A stretch of 64,000 nucleotides of DNA from Streptococcus salivarius (lineage in GTDB: Bacteria > Bacillota > Bacilli > Lactobacillales > Streptococcaceae), in the NCBI RefSeq assembly GCF_002094975.1, contig NZ_CP015283.1, positions 1,721,501 to 1,785,500 of the forward strand, written 5' to 3'. Below are positions 43,939-52,870 of the stretch, piece after piece. Under the pieces are notes generated by a model. That model had not been told where the DNA came from, searched no databases, and was given only the letters and a program-made list of their open reading frames with translations. Every line of letters starts with the position of its first letter. The first letter of the stretch is position 1. The translations under genes and the position numbers were made by a program.

Positions 43939-45057
43939 TTAAATTTGCCATTTTGCGCATACAAGCTCCCACTCTGCTTGGGCGTCTTCATCTTTAGGTG
44001 AAAGATTCCTCATATAGTCTAACATGGCCTCATCGGGCTTCTTAACAATTTCTCCGAGAGCCCAAATGGCAGTCGCCGTATGGATGGGATTATTATTCTT
44101 ATCGATAATCTCCATCAGTTTGACAATAGCATTGCGGTCATGTAAGTTGGCCAAGGCAATAATGGCATTACGTTGAAGAATATTCTTCCCTCGCCATGAA
44201 CCGGCAATCATCCCAAATTTCTCCTTGAAGGATTTGTTACTCAGCTCAAGAAATGGAAGCAATTCGGGCATGGCAAGCTCAGGATCTATATCTGAAGCCA
44301 AAGGATTGTCGATACCTCTGTTATATGGACAGGAAATCTGACAAATATCACAGCCATAGATAACAGTCTTTATTTTCTTTCGAAACTCCATATCCATCAT
44401 CCCCTTATCTTGGGTCTGGAAGGATAGGCAACGACGGGCATTCATAGTCCCATCGCCAATGAGACAAGATGTCGGACAGGCATCCAAACAACGACGACAA
44501 TCCCCACATCCATAGTCTACTTCATGATCAGGTTCTATCTCTAGATTAGTGATAAGCTCACCGAGATACATGTAGGAGCCATATTCTTTTGAAATCACTA
44601 GTCCATTCTTTCCGATAAAACCTATTCCAGCTCGCTTGGCCACTGCTGTATCGACCAAGGCTCCAGTATCCACCATACCTTTATATTCGAAGTTTTCCGT
44701 CAGTTTTTCAATGCCTTCTGCCAAGCATTTTAGTTTGTCCTGCAAAACATAGTGGTAATCTAGACCCCACGAATTTGGAGTGATTTTGCCCCGCTTAAAT
44801 TCTGTTTTTTGGGGTTGTTGCGGCAACTTATGCGGATAGGCTACTGCAATGGAAATGATGGTTTTAGCTGATTCTAAGGTCAACTTAGGATAAATACGCT
44901 CTTCAATATTTTTATGTTCAAACCCTGTTGTTCGCCCTTCTTCGACACCAAGTCGAAGGGATTTCTCCAGATAGGCAAAATCATCAGCGGTTGTAAAACC
45001 AATTTTTGAAATGCCAATTTCCTTGGCCATCTTTTGTATTTCTAACTTGATATCCAT
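43939..45057 (-). CDS. queG: Epoxyqueuosine reductase
   Basis: A 372-residue cobalamin and Fe-S enzyme for the last step of queuosine synthesis in tRNA. N-terminal substrate/cobalamin region ISKIGFTTADDFAYLE and GMVDTGALVDTAVAKRAGIG (about 120-140), then two 4Fe-4S motifs: YGCGDCRRCLDACPTSCLIG (about 180) and YGCDICQISCPYNRG (about 238). The C-terminal part (about 290-370) is HEAT-like (QRNAIIALANLHDRNAIV), typical of the long form in lactic bacteria. It begins 52 bp before the prfB start on the same strand; link with the divergent phosphoesterase gene is positional only. Confidence 0.95.
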   Translation of the reverse strand: MDIKLEIQKMAKEIGISKIGFTTADDFAYLEKSLRLGVEEGRTTGFEHKNIEERIYPKLTLESAKTIISIAVAYPHKLPQQPQKTEFKRGKITPNSWGLDYHYVLQDKLKCLAEGIEKLTENFEYKGMVDTGALVDTAVAKRAGIGFIGKNGLVISKEYGSYMYLGELITNLEIEPDHEVDYGCGDCRRCLDACPTSCLIGDGTMNARRCLSFQTQDKGMMDMEFRKKIKTVIYGCDICQISCPYNRGIDNPLASDIDPELAMPELLPFLELSNKSFKEKFGMIAGSWRGKNILQRNAIIALANLHDRNAIVKLMEIIDKNNNPIHTATAIWALGEIVKKPDEAMLDYMRNLSPKDEDAQAEWELVCAKWQI

Positions 45058-45150
45058 ATTCTTATCATAATGAAAATGTAGTCCAAGGGCAAGTATTTTC
45101 CACCATCTTCATATAGAGACAAGCCTTAACCTTTTTGTTACAATGTTTTT

Positions 45151-46008
45151 ATGACAAGACTTGCAGTAATGAGTGATTTACATATTGATTTGAATCACTT
45201 TGAAACATATGAAATCGATACTCTTATAAAGTGTCTAAAAGATCAAGAAGTTAGCCACCTCCATATCGCCGGTGATATATCCAACCATTTTTCTATCGAT
45301 ACGAAACCTTTTCTACGAAAACTGTCTAAGGCGGTCAAGGTCACCTATAATTTAGGCAATCATGATATGCTTGATTTAGAAGATGAGCTTATTGATAATC
45401 TTGATTTTCAGGTAATTGATTTAGGAAGTAAGACATTATTGGCTTTTCATGGGTGGTATGATTATTCCTATTCTGATGAAAAATTAGATAAGATTCTTAA
45501 ACGTAAGAAGCAACTCTGGTTCGACCGACGACTTAAACGATTGGGTACTGATCCCGAAATCTGTCAAACTAGTCTCCAGAAGCTAGATAATATTCTAAAT
45601 GATTTAGACACGAATAACCTTATAGTTGCCATGCATTTCGTTCCTCACAGTCGTTTCACCATGACGCACGTACGTTTTAAACCTTTTAACGCTTATTTGG
45701 GATCTGAACAATTCCATCAGATTTTCGTCAAGCACGGCGTTAAAGATGTTGTTTTTGGTCATGCCCACCGCAGTTTTGGGACGGTAACTATTGACGGTGT
45801 AACCTATCACTCGCGTCCTCTTGGATACCGACGAGAATGGGACTTAATTATTGATTTTGTTTCCAATCACCCTGAACTCAATCCTACTGGAACATGGAAC
45901 CTATCCAAGCGTTATAACCTAGTCAAGAAACTACAAGAGTTTTTAGAGTATGAAAAAAAGGAACTAGCAAATGAGTTCCTTTCATCCATGACACTATTTG
46001 ATTTGTAG
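45151..46008 (+). CDS. Metallophosphoesterase
   Basis: A 285-residue calcineurin-like phosphoesterase. Metal sites in order are MSDLHIDLNHF (Asp 8, His 10), HIAGDISNHF (Asp near 43), YNLGNHDMLD (Asn-His near 73), VAMHFVPHSR (His near 160) and VFGHAHRSFG (His near 198). Streptococci carry similar single proteins; the substrate, nucleotide or phosphoprotein, is unknown. It is divergent from queG with 93 bp between starts and ends in its own terminator. Confidence 0.88.
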   Translation: MTRLAVMSDLHIDLNHFETYEIDTLIKCLKDQEVSHLHIAGDISNHFSIDTKPFLRKLSKAVKVTYNLGNHDMLDLEDELIDNLDFQVIDLGSKTLLAFHGWYDYSYSDEKLDKILKRKKQLWFDRRLKRLGTDPEICQTSLQKLDNILNDLDTNNLIVAMHFVPHSRFTMTHVRFKPFNAYLGSEQFHQIFVKHGVKDVVFGHAHRSFGTVTIDGVTYHSRPLGYRREWDLIIDFVSNHPELNPTGTWNLSKRYNLVKKLQEFLEYEKKELANEFLSSMTLFDL

Positions 46009-46035
46009 AACGACTCTTACGGGAGTCGTTTTTTT
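46009..46035 (+). terminator. Terminator after the phosphoesterase gene
   Basis: AACGACTC, six-base loop, GAGTCGTT, then TTTTT. It starts right after the stop codon. Confidence 0.9.
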
Positions 46036-46780
46036 AGTCGATGAAAAATCCCTGTTTTTGAAGATCCTTCAAGGTATTAGCACGGTTGGCAACGGATTTA
46101 TTCATGGTCTTAGCAATCTGAGTCGTAAATTCATCAACCCTATTATTGAGATCGCGGAGATCATAATACTCATGGACTTCAGCGTCGTAATCTTTTAGCT
46201 CCTCCAAGGGATTTTCCAAATCCTGATAATAATTTTCCATATGGATGACGTGACGTGGCAAACGAGGTTTAAGCTGTGGCTCCTGATCTGGCCAACCAAC
46301 CGCTAGGCCCACTGCAGGATAGACATACTTTGGAAGTTTGAGAAGCTCCGAAAGCTTGGCATTATCATTCAAGATACTTCCCAAATAAACTGTTCCCATG
46401 CCTAAGCTCTCAGCAGCTACTACCACATTTTGAGCAGCAATCATTGCATCCGAGAAAGCAGAGATAAAGCGTTCGGGACTACCTTGCACCAAGGCTTCAG
46501 CACCCTTTGCCTCTGCAATCAGAGTGTTACGTCTTTGGTCTACAACAAAGACAAAAAGATGCCCAGCATTTGGAATATAAGGCTGATTCGCAATTTCAGC
46601 AATTTCTTCCTTCAATGTTTCATCTGTAATACTGATAATCGAATAGGACTGTCTAAAATTACTAGTTGCCGTATGTCTGGCAACATCAACCAGAAGGTCA
46701 ACTTCTTCCTGTGTCAAAGCTAGAGGTTTAAATTGACGGATGCTACGGTGATTGAGTTGTGTCTTAATAGTCTCGTTCAT
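46034..46780 (-). CDS. NADPH-dependent nitroreductase (NfsA/FRP-like)
   Basis: A 248-residue flavin oxidoreductase. FMN-binding HRSIRQFKPLALTQEE (about 10-25) and TSNFRQSYSIISITD (about 38-52), then FSDAMIAAQNVVVAAESLGM with GTVYLGSILND (about 105-140), and YPAVGLAVGWPDQEPQLKPR with LPRHVI (about 155-180). It transfers two electrons from NADPH to nitro compounds, quinones or FMN. It is convergent with the phosphoesterase gene and lies past the P-type ATPase terminator, so it is probably a separate unit. Confidence 0.92.
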   Translation of the reverse strand: MNETIKTQLNHRSIRQFKPLALTQEEVDLLVDVARHTATSNFRQSYSIISITDETLKEEIAEIANQPYIPNAGHLFVFVVDQRRNTLIAEAKGAEALVQGSPERFISAFSDAMIAAQNVVVAAESLGMGTVYLGSILNDNAKLSELLKLPKYVYPAVGLAVGWPDQEPQLKPRLPRHVIHMENYYQDLENPLEELKDYDAEVHEYYDLRDLNNRVDEFTTQIAKTMNKSVANRANTLKDLQKQGFFID

Positions 46781-46854
46781 GGCCTTCTCCTTAACTTGTG
46801 ATCATTTCTCTTCAATTATAAACAAGACTCCCCCTTAATTCAAGATGTGATAAG

Positions 46855-46881
46855 AAAAAGCCAGAGACCATTATCTCTGAC
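46855..46881 (-). terminator. Terminator after the P-type ATPase gene
   Basis: Minus strand GTCAGAGA, six-base loop, TCTCTGGC with one G-U pair, then TTTTT. Confidence 0.78.
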
Positions 46882-46889
46882 TTTATGTT

Positions 46890-49574
46890 TTAAATAGCGT
46901 CTTTATCCTTACCAAGGGCACGTTGAATAGCTTTGACTAATTCAACCAATACCACAATCAAGAAGGAACCTACAATAACCGCAAGCCATTGTGTCAGACT
47001 AAGGTGTGACACATGGAAAAGGCTATTAAATCCAGGAACTACGATAGTTGCCATCAACAGAACGAAGGCTACTGGAATTGCCCAGTTGAAAGTCTTGTTT
47101 CTAAAGAGACCAACTTTAAAGACTGATTGATAAACAGATTTAACGTTAAAGGCATGGAGCAACTGGATTAATCCAAGTGTGGCAAAGGCCATTGTAAGGG
47201 CATCCGCATGAATTTCTGCTTGCGTATGGTGCTCTGGGAAGGCAAGGCCCCAACCATATACTGCAAGAACAAGGATAGTTTGGAAGACACCTTGATACAT
47301 AATCGCTCCGAAGACACCACCATCAAAGAAGTTTGATTGGCGACCACGAGGTTTGTGAGTCATAATACCTGGTTCAGCTGGCTCAACCCCAAGTGCGATA
47401 GCTGGAAGGGTATCAGTGACTAGGTTAATCCAGAGAAGGTGTACTGGTTGAAGCACATCCCAACCAAACAGTGTGGCAAAGAAGATAATGAAAACTTCGG
47501 CCATGTTGGCTGACAAGAGGTATTGGATTGATTTTTGAATATTTGAGAAGACCTTACGTCCCTCTTCTACGGCAACGATAATTGTCGCAAAGTTATCATC
47601 GGCAAGAACCATATCTGAAGCTCCCTTAGAAACCTCTGTACCTGTGATTCCCATACCGATACCGATATCAGCTGTCTTAAGTGAAGGCGCATCATTAACC
47701 CCATCACCTGTCATGGCAACAACCTTGCCATCATTTTGCCAAGCCTTGACGATACGAACCTTGTGTTCAGGAGACACACGCGCATAGACAGAGTACTGTT
47801 TGAAGACTTTTTGGAATTCTTCATCAGAAAGCTCATTAAGCTCAGCTCCAGTAAAGACATGATCTTCTGTATCATTTGGGTCGATGATACCAAGACGCTT
47901 AGCGATTGCTTCTGCTGTATCTTGGTGGTCACCTGTGATCATGATTGGACGAATCCCCGCTTCTTTAGCGACACGGACAGCCTCTGCTGCTTCTGGACGT
48001 TCTGGGTCAATCATACCTACCAAACCTGAGAAAATCAAATCAGACTCAACAACTGCAGATTCCAAGGTAGGAATGTCATTCGTTATCTTATAAGCCATCA
48101 TCAAGACACGAAGAGCTTGTTTTGCCAAGTCCTTATTAGTCGCAAGGATTGCTTGTTTGTCTTCATCCGTGATTGGACGAATCTCACCATTGATTTCAAT
48201 ACGAGTCACTCGTTTGAGCAATTGGTCAGGCGCACCTTTAACAGCTACAAAGTATGTGCCATCCGCTTCTTTGTGAATAGTAGACATGAGCTTACGGTCA
48301 GAGTCAAATGGCAATTCTGCCACACGAGGCTCTGATTTCAAGACGTCACGCACATCAAAATTATGGTCCAAACCAAATTGAACAAGGGCTGTTTCGGTTG
48401 GATCACCGATTAGTTTACCATCTGGGTCTACCTTAGTATCATTGGCAAAGTTCATAATACGAAGGGTTGTATTGTCAGCACCAAGTTCCGTAGCAGCGCT
48501 TTGCAATTGACCGTTTGTATAGACTTTTTCAACAGTCATTTGGTTCATGGTTAAGGTACCAGTCTTATCAGATGCGATAATTTCTGTTGAACCAAGGGTT
48601 TCAACAGCTGGCAATTTACGAACAATCGAATTGCGCTTAGCAAGGGTCGTTGTCCCAAGTGACAAAAGAATGGTTACAATGGCAGGTAAACCTTCAGGAA
48701 TCGCTGCAACGGCAAGAGCAACGGCAACCATCAAGCCTTCAAGAGGCTGTTCGCCACGAATGAAGACACTAACCAAGAATGTCACCAAGGCAATAGCGAC
48801 AATAAGATAGGTCAAGGTCTTAGACAGTTGCTCCAAGCTTTGTTTCAATGGCGTTTGTGATTCGTCCGCATTAGCCAGCATATCGGCAATCTTACCGACC
48901 TCTGTATACATACCGGTATTGGTTACAACTCCTGTACCACGACCATAAGTAACGTTAGAATTTTGATAACCCATATTTACACGGTCACCGATACCTGCTT
49001 CTGCTTCAACTGTCTCAGTAACGTCCTTTTCAACTGGAACGGATTCACCTGTAAGGGCTGCTTCTTCAATCTTAAGTGAGGCAGCTTCGAGCAAGCGCAT
49101 ATCCGCAGGAACAACATCACCAGCTTCAAGCAAGACGATGTCTCCAGGAACCAATTCGCGTGAATCAATTTCAACGACATGCCCATCACGACGCACACGA
49201 GCCATAGGACTAGACATGTTTTTGAGGGCTTCAATAGCCGCTTCTGCTTGACCTTCTTGATACACACCAAAGGCTGCATTCAAAACAACAACGGCTAAAA
49301 TAATGCAGGCATCCGTCAAACCATGCATACCTTCTGTAATAACAGAAAGGGCGGCGGCGACAAGCAAGATGATAATCATCAAATCTTTAAACTGATCGAT
49401 GAATTTTGACAAGAGGCTGCGTTTTTCACCTTCATCCAACTCGTTATAGCCATAGGCATCTAAACGTTCCTTGGCTTGTGCAGTAGACAAACCATCAACA
49501 GAAGTGTCCAAGTTTTTTAGGACTTCTTCCTCTCCTTGTGTGTAAAACAAGGCTTTATTTTGTTCTTTAGACAA
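46890..49574 (-). CDS. Cation-translocating P-type ATPase (Ca2+/Mn2+ type)
   Basis: An 894-residue P2-type ATPase. Actuator motif LTGESVPV (about 170), M4 ion site AVAAIPEGLPAIV (about 285, as in Ca2+ pumps), phosphorylation site SDKTGTLTMNQ (Asp near 335), nucleotide-binding VKGAPDQLL, and hinge MTGDGVNDAPSLKTADIG (about 628). About ten helices with the last six after residue 690. A TTG start at 49574 is used with AGGAGGAG upstream. The yybP-ykoY-like riboswitch in the leader implies a role in manganese (or calcium) export, since that class senses Mn2+. Homologues in streptococci protect against metal excess. Confidence 0.93.
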   Translation of the reverse strand: MSKEQNKALFYTQGEEEVLKNLDTSVDGLSTAQAKERLDAYGYNELDEGEKRSLLSKFIDQFKDLMIIILLVAAALSVITEGMHGLTDACIILAVVVLNAAFGVYQEGQAEAAIEALKNMSSPMARVRRDGHVVEIDSRELVPGDIVLLEAGDVVPADMRLLEAASLKIEEAALTGESVPVEKDVTETVEAEAGIGDRVNMGYQNSNVTYGRGTGVVTNTGMYTEVGKIADMLANADESQTPLKQSLEQLSKTLTYLIVAIALVTFLVSVFIRGEQPLEGLMVAVALAVAAIPEGLPAIVTILLSLGTTTLAKRNSIVRKLPAVETLGSTEIIASDKTGTLTMNQMTVEKVYTNGQLQSAATELGADNTTLRIMNFANDTKVDPDGKLIGDPTETALVQFGLDHNFDVRDVLKSEPRVAELPFDSDRKLMSTIHKEADGTYFVAVKGAPDQLLKRVTRIEINGEIRPITDEDKQAILATNKDLAKQALRVLMMAYKITNDIPTLESAVVESDLIFSGLVGMIDPERPEAAEAVRVAKEAGIRPIMITGDHQDTAEAIAKRLGIIDPNDTEDHVFTGAELNELSDEEFQKVFKQYSVYARVSPEHKVRIVKAWQNDGKVVAMTGDGVNDAPSLKTADIGIGMGITGTEVSKGASDMVLADDNFATIIVAVEEGRKVFSNIQKSIQYLLSANMAEVFIIFFATLFGWDVLQPVHLLWINLVTDTLPAIALGVEPAEPGIMTHKPRGRQSNFFDGGVFGAIMYQGVFQTILVLAVYGWGLAFPEHHTQAEIHADALTMAFATLGLIQLLHAFNVKSVYQSVFKVGLFRNKTFNWAIPVAFVLLMATIVVPGFNSLFHVSHLSLTQWLAVIVGSFLIVVLVELVKAIQRALGKDKDAI

Positions 49575-49639
49575 AATAATCTCCTCCTTCTATATAGGGA
49601 AAAATGGCTAACAAGACTCTTTTCATATAAAAAATCATA

Positions 49640-49778
49640 CAAAAAGAGACTTGTTTAATAAAAAACAAGTCTCGCTGTTTAAGAATATGCCGGAAATGTA
49701 AAATTTCGTAATGACGACATAATCGCAACTGTTAATCAAATCTCATGATTACAGTCACCTGCTACTCCCTTATTTGTA
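49640..49778 (-). promoter_or_regulatory. yybP-ykoY (Mn2+) riboswitch before the P-type ATPase gene
   Basis: The minus-strand leader begins AATAAGGGAGTAGC, close to the AAAGGGGAGUAG start of the class. It ends in AGCGAGACTTG, matching the conserved CGAGAC 3' element. GAGACTTG then pairs with CAAGTCTC (49646-49653 and 49666-49673), followed by TTTTT, a terminator that Mn2+ binding would prevent from forming. The P-type ATPase start lies 66 bp downstream. The promoter is TTGAAT (49807-49812), 16 bases, TAAAAT (49785-49790), with a TG before the -10. Confidence 0.82.
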
Positions 49779-49838
49779 CTAAACATTTTATCATAAATTA
49801 TTCTTTATTCAAGCAAAATGATTCTATTTTTTCAAAAA

Positions 49839-50225
49839 TTAAAACCAAGAAACTTCTAATTCATAATCAGCAAAAACGTCTTCTGTTTCTGGATGTTTCA
49901 ATTGATAATGAATATCAACTGTCTGTCCATTCGGGTCATGGGCAAATAGACTAGTGTCTGTCAGAAAATGCTGGGTACCAAGCGGTGTCGGAATGTGGAC
50001 CAAGGCAGGTACTTTAGCAGAAAAACGCATGATGGATTTAGGATTAGAAAAGCGTGTCATCACTAGCTCATCCTGATTCAACTTAATAACCACTTTTTCT
50101 TTCTCGGAATTATGATGAACAAGATAGGTATAATCCCCTTTTTCCATAACCTCACAAGTGTGGATTTCTTCGATAATCTCCGTTTGATCCCCTACTTTAA
50201 TTTTGTTTTTTATTTTTATTTCCAT
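49839..50225 (-). CDS. DUF1934 family protein
   Basis: A 128-residue beta-rich soluble protein. EIKIKNKIKVGDQTEIIEE at the start and IPTPLGTQHFLTDTSLFAHD in the second half match DUF1934 (YwiB-like, calycin-type fold). No membrane helix or signal. The family's biochemical role is unknown; it often lies beside tRNA synthetase or RNA-polymerase subunit genes in other Firmicutes, but not here. It lies 25 bp after the nucleoside phosphorylase gene and its 3' end overlaps the promoter region of the riboswitch. Confidence 0.8.
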   Translation of the reverse strand: MEIKIKNKIKVGDQTEIIEEIHTCEVMEKGDYTYLVHHNSEKEKVVIKLNQDELVMTRFSNPKSIMRFSAKVPALVHIPTPLGTQHFLTDTSLFAHDPNGQTVDIHYQLKHPETEDVFADYELEVSWF

Positions 50226-50249
50226 TGATTACTCCTTTTCTTTCTATAC

Positions 50250-51014
50250 TTATTTTTCCAACTCTAATGCGATACTGACAGCAATCTCGAAGAAAGTCAT
50301 TACATCTGTCTTTCTCTCTTCATGTCTAGCATCCCACTCATGATTGTGATGATCAACATAGTCAGCCGTGTAGAAAAACTGATAAACATTGGCTTGTCGA
50401 TATTGGGCCCAGGCCATGATAGCCGAAGATTCCATATCTACAACTTTCGCTCCTGCTTCAAGTCTTCGTTTTACCTTAGCAGCTGTTTCACGATAGAAGG
50501 CATCTGTCGTCCAAACTTTGGTCCGAATGTGCTCAATACCAGATTTGTTCAAAGCGTTCTCCATGGTTAAGAGCAAAGTTTCGTCATAAGCTATCTCATC
50601 ACTTGCAGGAGCGTAATGGTAACTTGCACCTTCATCACGTAGAGCTGAACTTGGTATAATAATTTTATCTGCTTGAATTGACTGATCTAGAACTCCGCAA
50701 GAGCCCAAAACGATAAAGTTGTTAAAGCCTCTCGCTTTGAGTTCTTCTAAGAAACCCACAACCATTGGAGCTCCAATAGTAGCCATAGCAACTGCAAGTT
50801 TAAATCCATCTACTTCATAGATATACCATGGATATTTGCTATTTAGGTTGGTGAGATAACCACCTTCATAGACTCCGTCTATCTGCTTTACTCGTTCAAG
50901 GATTTCTCCATTAAAAGACAGAATAATAGTATCACAGATTTCTCCACCACTAATAAGGCTTCGATCAGTTTGCTCTATCACAGCAGGTACATTTTCAAAT
51001 TCTTCTAATAACAT
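50250..51014 (-). CDS. Nucleoside phosphorylase family protein
   Basis: A 254-residue PNP/UDP-family protein. LAVAMATIGAPMVVGFLEEL (about 75-94), FIVLGSCGVLDQSIQADKII (about 98-117), and the ribose/base-binding KVVDMESSAIMAWAQYRQ (about 192-209) identify the family; the MESSA motif is the ME contact to ribose. Substrate (purine, uridine or S-adenosylhomocysteine) cannot be set from motifs. It adjoins a tandem-GNAT gene with a 4-bp gap, so the three genes from 51885 to 49839 are probably one transcript. Confidence 0.85.
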   Translation of the reverse strand: MLLEEFENVPAVIEQTDRSLISGGEICDTIILSFNGEILERVKQIDGVYEGGYLTNLNSKYPWYIYEVDGFKLAVAMATIGAPMVVGFLEELKARGFNNFIVLGSCGVLDQSIQADKIIIPSSALRDEGASYHYAPASDEIAYDETLLLTMENALNKSGIEHIRTKVWTTDAFYRETAAKVKRRLEAGAKVVDMESSAIMAWAQYRQANVYQFFYTADYVDHHNHEWDARHEERKTDVMTFFEIAVSIALELEK

Positions 51015-51018
51015 GTAA

Positions 51019-51885
51019 TCATTCTTTCTGCTTCAAGTAAACCACCTGGGTTTGTTTGACAAAGCCAATCTTTTCATACAAGCGTTTGGCACCTATATTG
51101 CTATCTTCCACTGCAATTTGGAAGGACTTGTCATTTTGCGCAATAAGTTGGTTGACGACTGATTTTGCCAGATAGCTTCCATAGCCTTGGCCACGATAGG
51201 CTTCTGCTACGGCAAGTCCATAAAGGTAGTTGTTATTCCCAGATAAATCGACCGTACAAACTCCAATGACCTGAGCTTCTTTGAGAAGGATGTAAAGTAG
51301 GCCATCGGAATCCTTCAAGGCCTCTGTAATGTATCTGCGACTTGCTTCAAGTGTTTCCTCTGCATCAGAAAAGGCTTGCTGGTGGAGTTGGGCAATTTCA
51401 TCTAGGTAAGAAGGTTCAGCTAAGAGCACCTTGACATCTGAACGGGAATCCAGAGCATATGGTGTTCTATCTCGCCCTAGCCAGGTTTCCGTCTCTTCAT
51501 CCTCAACCAAACCCCAATGACTTGCCAAATCAGGATGATGATCGAGAAAAACACGCTCCGTCTGAAAGGTCACTGAGCGAATAGGGTAAGATGCCATTTC
51601 TTTTTCAAAGCTTCTATACATCGCACGCGCAATACCATGACGACGATAACTAGGGTCCACTAGGAAGCTCACTTCAACGTCTTCGTTATCCGCATAAACC
51701 GTTAACAACCCAAGCAACTTTCCTTCTTGATAATAGAGGAAAAAGGCTGGCATGATGGGGTCAAAATTAAGCATATTGGAGAGATAGGGTTCTCGAAAGG
51801 TTTGATCATGGGCTTGGCAGCTAGCAATCAATGCTTTTGCTACCTTCCGTTCTTGCTCCGTCAATTGGTTGGTTACTCGAATCAC
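51019..51885 (-). CDS. Tandem GNAT-domain acetyltransferase
   Basis: A 288-residue protein with two GNAT domains. The first (about 1-135) has VSFLVDPSYRRHGIARAMYR, the second (about 145-288) has YLYGLAVAEAYRGQGYGSYL (both acetyl-CoA binding A motifs, with R/Q-x-x-G-x-G/A) and EDSNIGAKRLYEKIGFV. The first domain's A motif reads RRHGIA, a usable form. Such tandem proteins include MshD-like and antibiotic acetyltransferases; the substrate is unknown. It is first in its operon. Confidence 0.87.
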   Translation of the reverse strand: MIRVTNQLTEQERKVAKALIASCQAHDQTFREPYLSNMLNFDPIMPAFFLYYQEGKLLGLLTVYADNEDVEVSFLVDPSYRRHGIARAMYRSFEKEMASYPIRSVTFQTERVFLDHHPDLASHWGLVEDEETETWLGRDRTPYALDSRSDVKVLLAEPSYLDEIAQLHQQAFSDAEETLEASRRYITEALKDSDGLLYILLKEAQVIGVCTVDLSGNNNYLYGLAVAEAYRGQGYGSYLAKSVVNQLIAQNDKSFQIAVEDSNIGAKRLYEKIGFVKQTQVVYLKQKE

Positions 51886-51998
51886 TTTATCTCTCCTTTA
51901 TTTGTCTGACCTTATTTTACCAATTAAAAAGCATTTGGGCAATTCTTACCTAATCTACTTCTTTAAAGTAGGCAATATGTTTTTTCTCATGACAAACT

Positions 51999-52027
51999 AT
52001 GACAAATCATTTAAATTTTAGTAGAAT
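51999..52027 (+). promoter_or_regulatory. Promoter of the Cof phosphatase/FemX-like pair
   Basis: ATGACA (51999-52004), 17 bases, TAGAAT (52022-52027). Another CATGACAAA direct repeat lies just upstream. Confidence 0.6.
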
Positions 52028-52063
52028 AGAAGAGAAATTAACTAAACGAAACAGGTAATTATT

Positions 52064-52870
52064 ATGTCTATTAAACTTATTGCTGTTGATATTGATGGAA
52101 CGCTTTTAAATAGCCAACGTCAAGTTACACCTGAAGTCTTTCAAGCGATTCAAGATGCTAAAGCTGCCGGTGTAAAGGTTGTCATCGCGACTGGTCGTCC
52201 CATTCCTGGAGTACTTCCACTTCTTGAAGAACTCAACCTCAACCAAGACGGAGATTATGTTATCACCTTCAATGGTGGTCTTGTCCAAGAAACTTCTACT
52301 GGTAATGAATTAATTCGTGAGACACTCTCATACGAAGACTACCTTGATATTGAGGTTTTGGCTAACAAGCTTGGTGTTCATTCTCACGCCATTACTAAAG
52401 ATGGTATCTACACAAGTAATCGCAACATTGGACGCTATACAGTTCATGAGTCTACACTTGTTCATATGCCGATTTACTATCGTACACCTGAGGAGGTAGC
52501 TGACAAGGAATTCGTTAAAGCCATGTATATTGATGAACCTGAAATTTTTGATGTAGCCATTGCCAAACTTCCACAGGAATTTTATGACCGCTTTACCATT
52601 GTAAAATCAACACCATTTTATCTAGAAATTCTTAAGAAAACAGCCAACAAAGGGATTGCTGTAACCCATCTTGCTGAAAAACTCGGTCTTTCGAAAGAAG
52701 AAACTATGGCTATCGGTGATGAAGAAAATGACCGTGCTATGCTTGAAGTCGTTGGCTCTCCTGTTGTTATGGAAAATGGTAATCCAGAATTGAAGAAAAT
52801 TGCGAAACACATCACAAAATCAAATGATGAATCTGGTGTTGCTTACGCTATTAGAAAGTGGGTATTGTAA
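52064..52870 (+). CDS. Cof-type HAD-IIB phosphatase (YidA-like)
   Basis: A 268-residue HAD phosphatase with motif I AVDIDGTLLNSQR (Asp 9 and 11), motif II VIATGRPIPG (about 43-52), motif III Lys near KKTANKGIAV (about 195) and motif IV AIGDEENDRAML (about 220). The cap domain (about 85-185) is of type C2B. YidA removes phosphate from several sugar phosphates. The stop overlaps the ATG of the FemX-like gene as TAATG, so the two are coupled, though no functional tie is known. Confidence 0.92.
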   Translation: MSIKLIAVDIDGTLLNSQRQVTPEVFQAIQDAKAAGVKVVIATGRPIPGVLPLLEELNLNQDGDYVITFNGGLVQETSTGNELIRETLSYEDYLDIEVLANKLGVHSHAITKDGIYTSNRNIGRYTVHESTLVHMPIYYRTPEEVADKEFVKAMYIDEPEIFDVAIAKLPQEFYDRFTIVKSTPFYLEILKKTANKGIAVTHLAEKLGLSKEETMAIGDEENDRAMLEVVGSPVVMENGNPELKKIAKHITKSNDESGVAYAIRKWVL

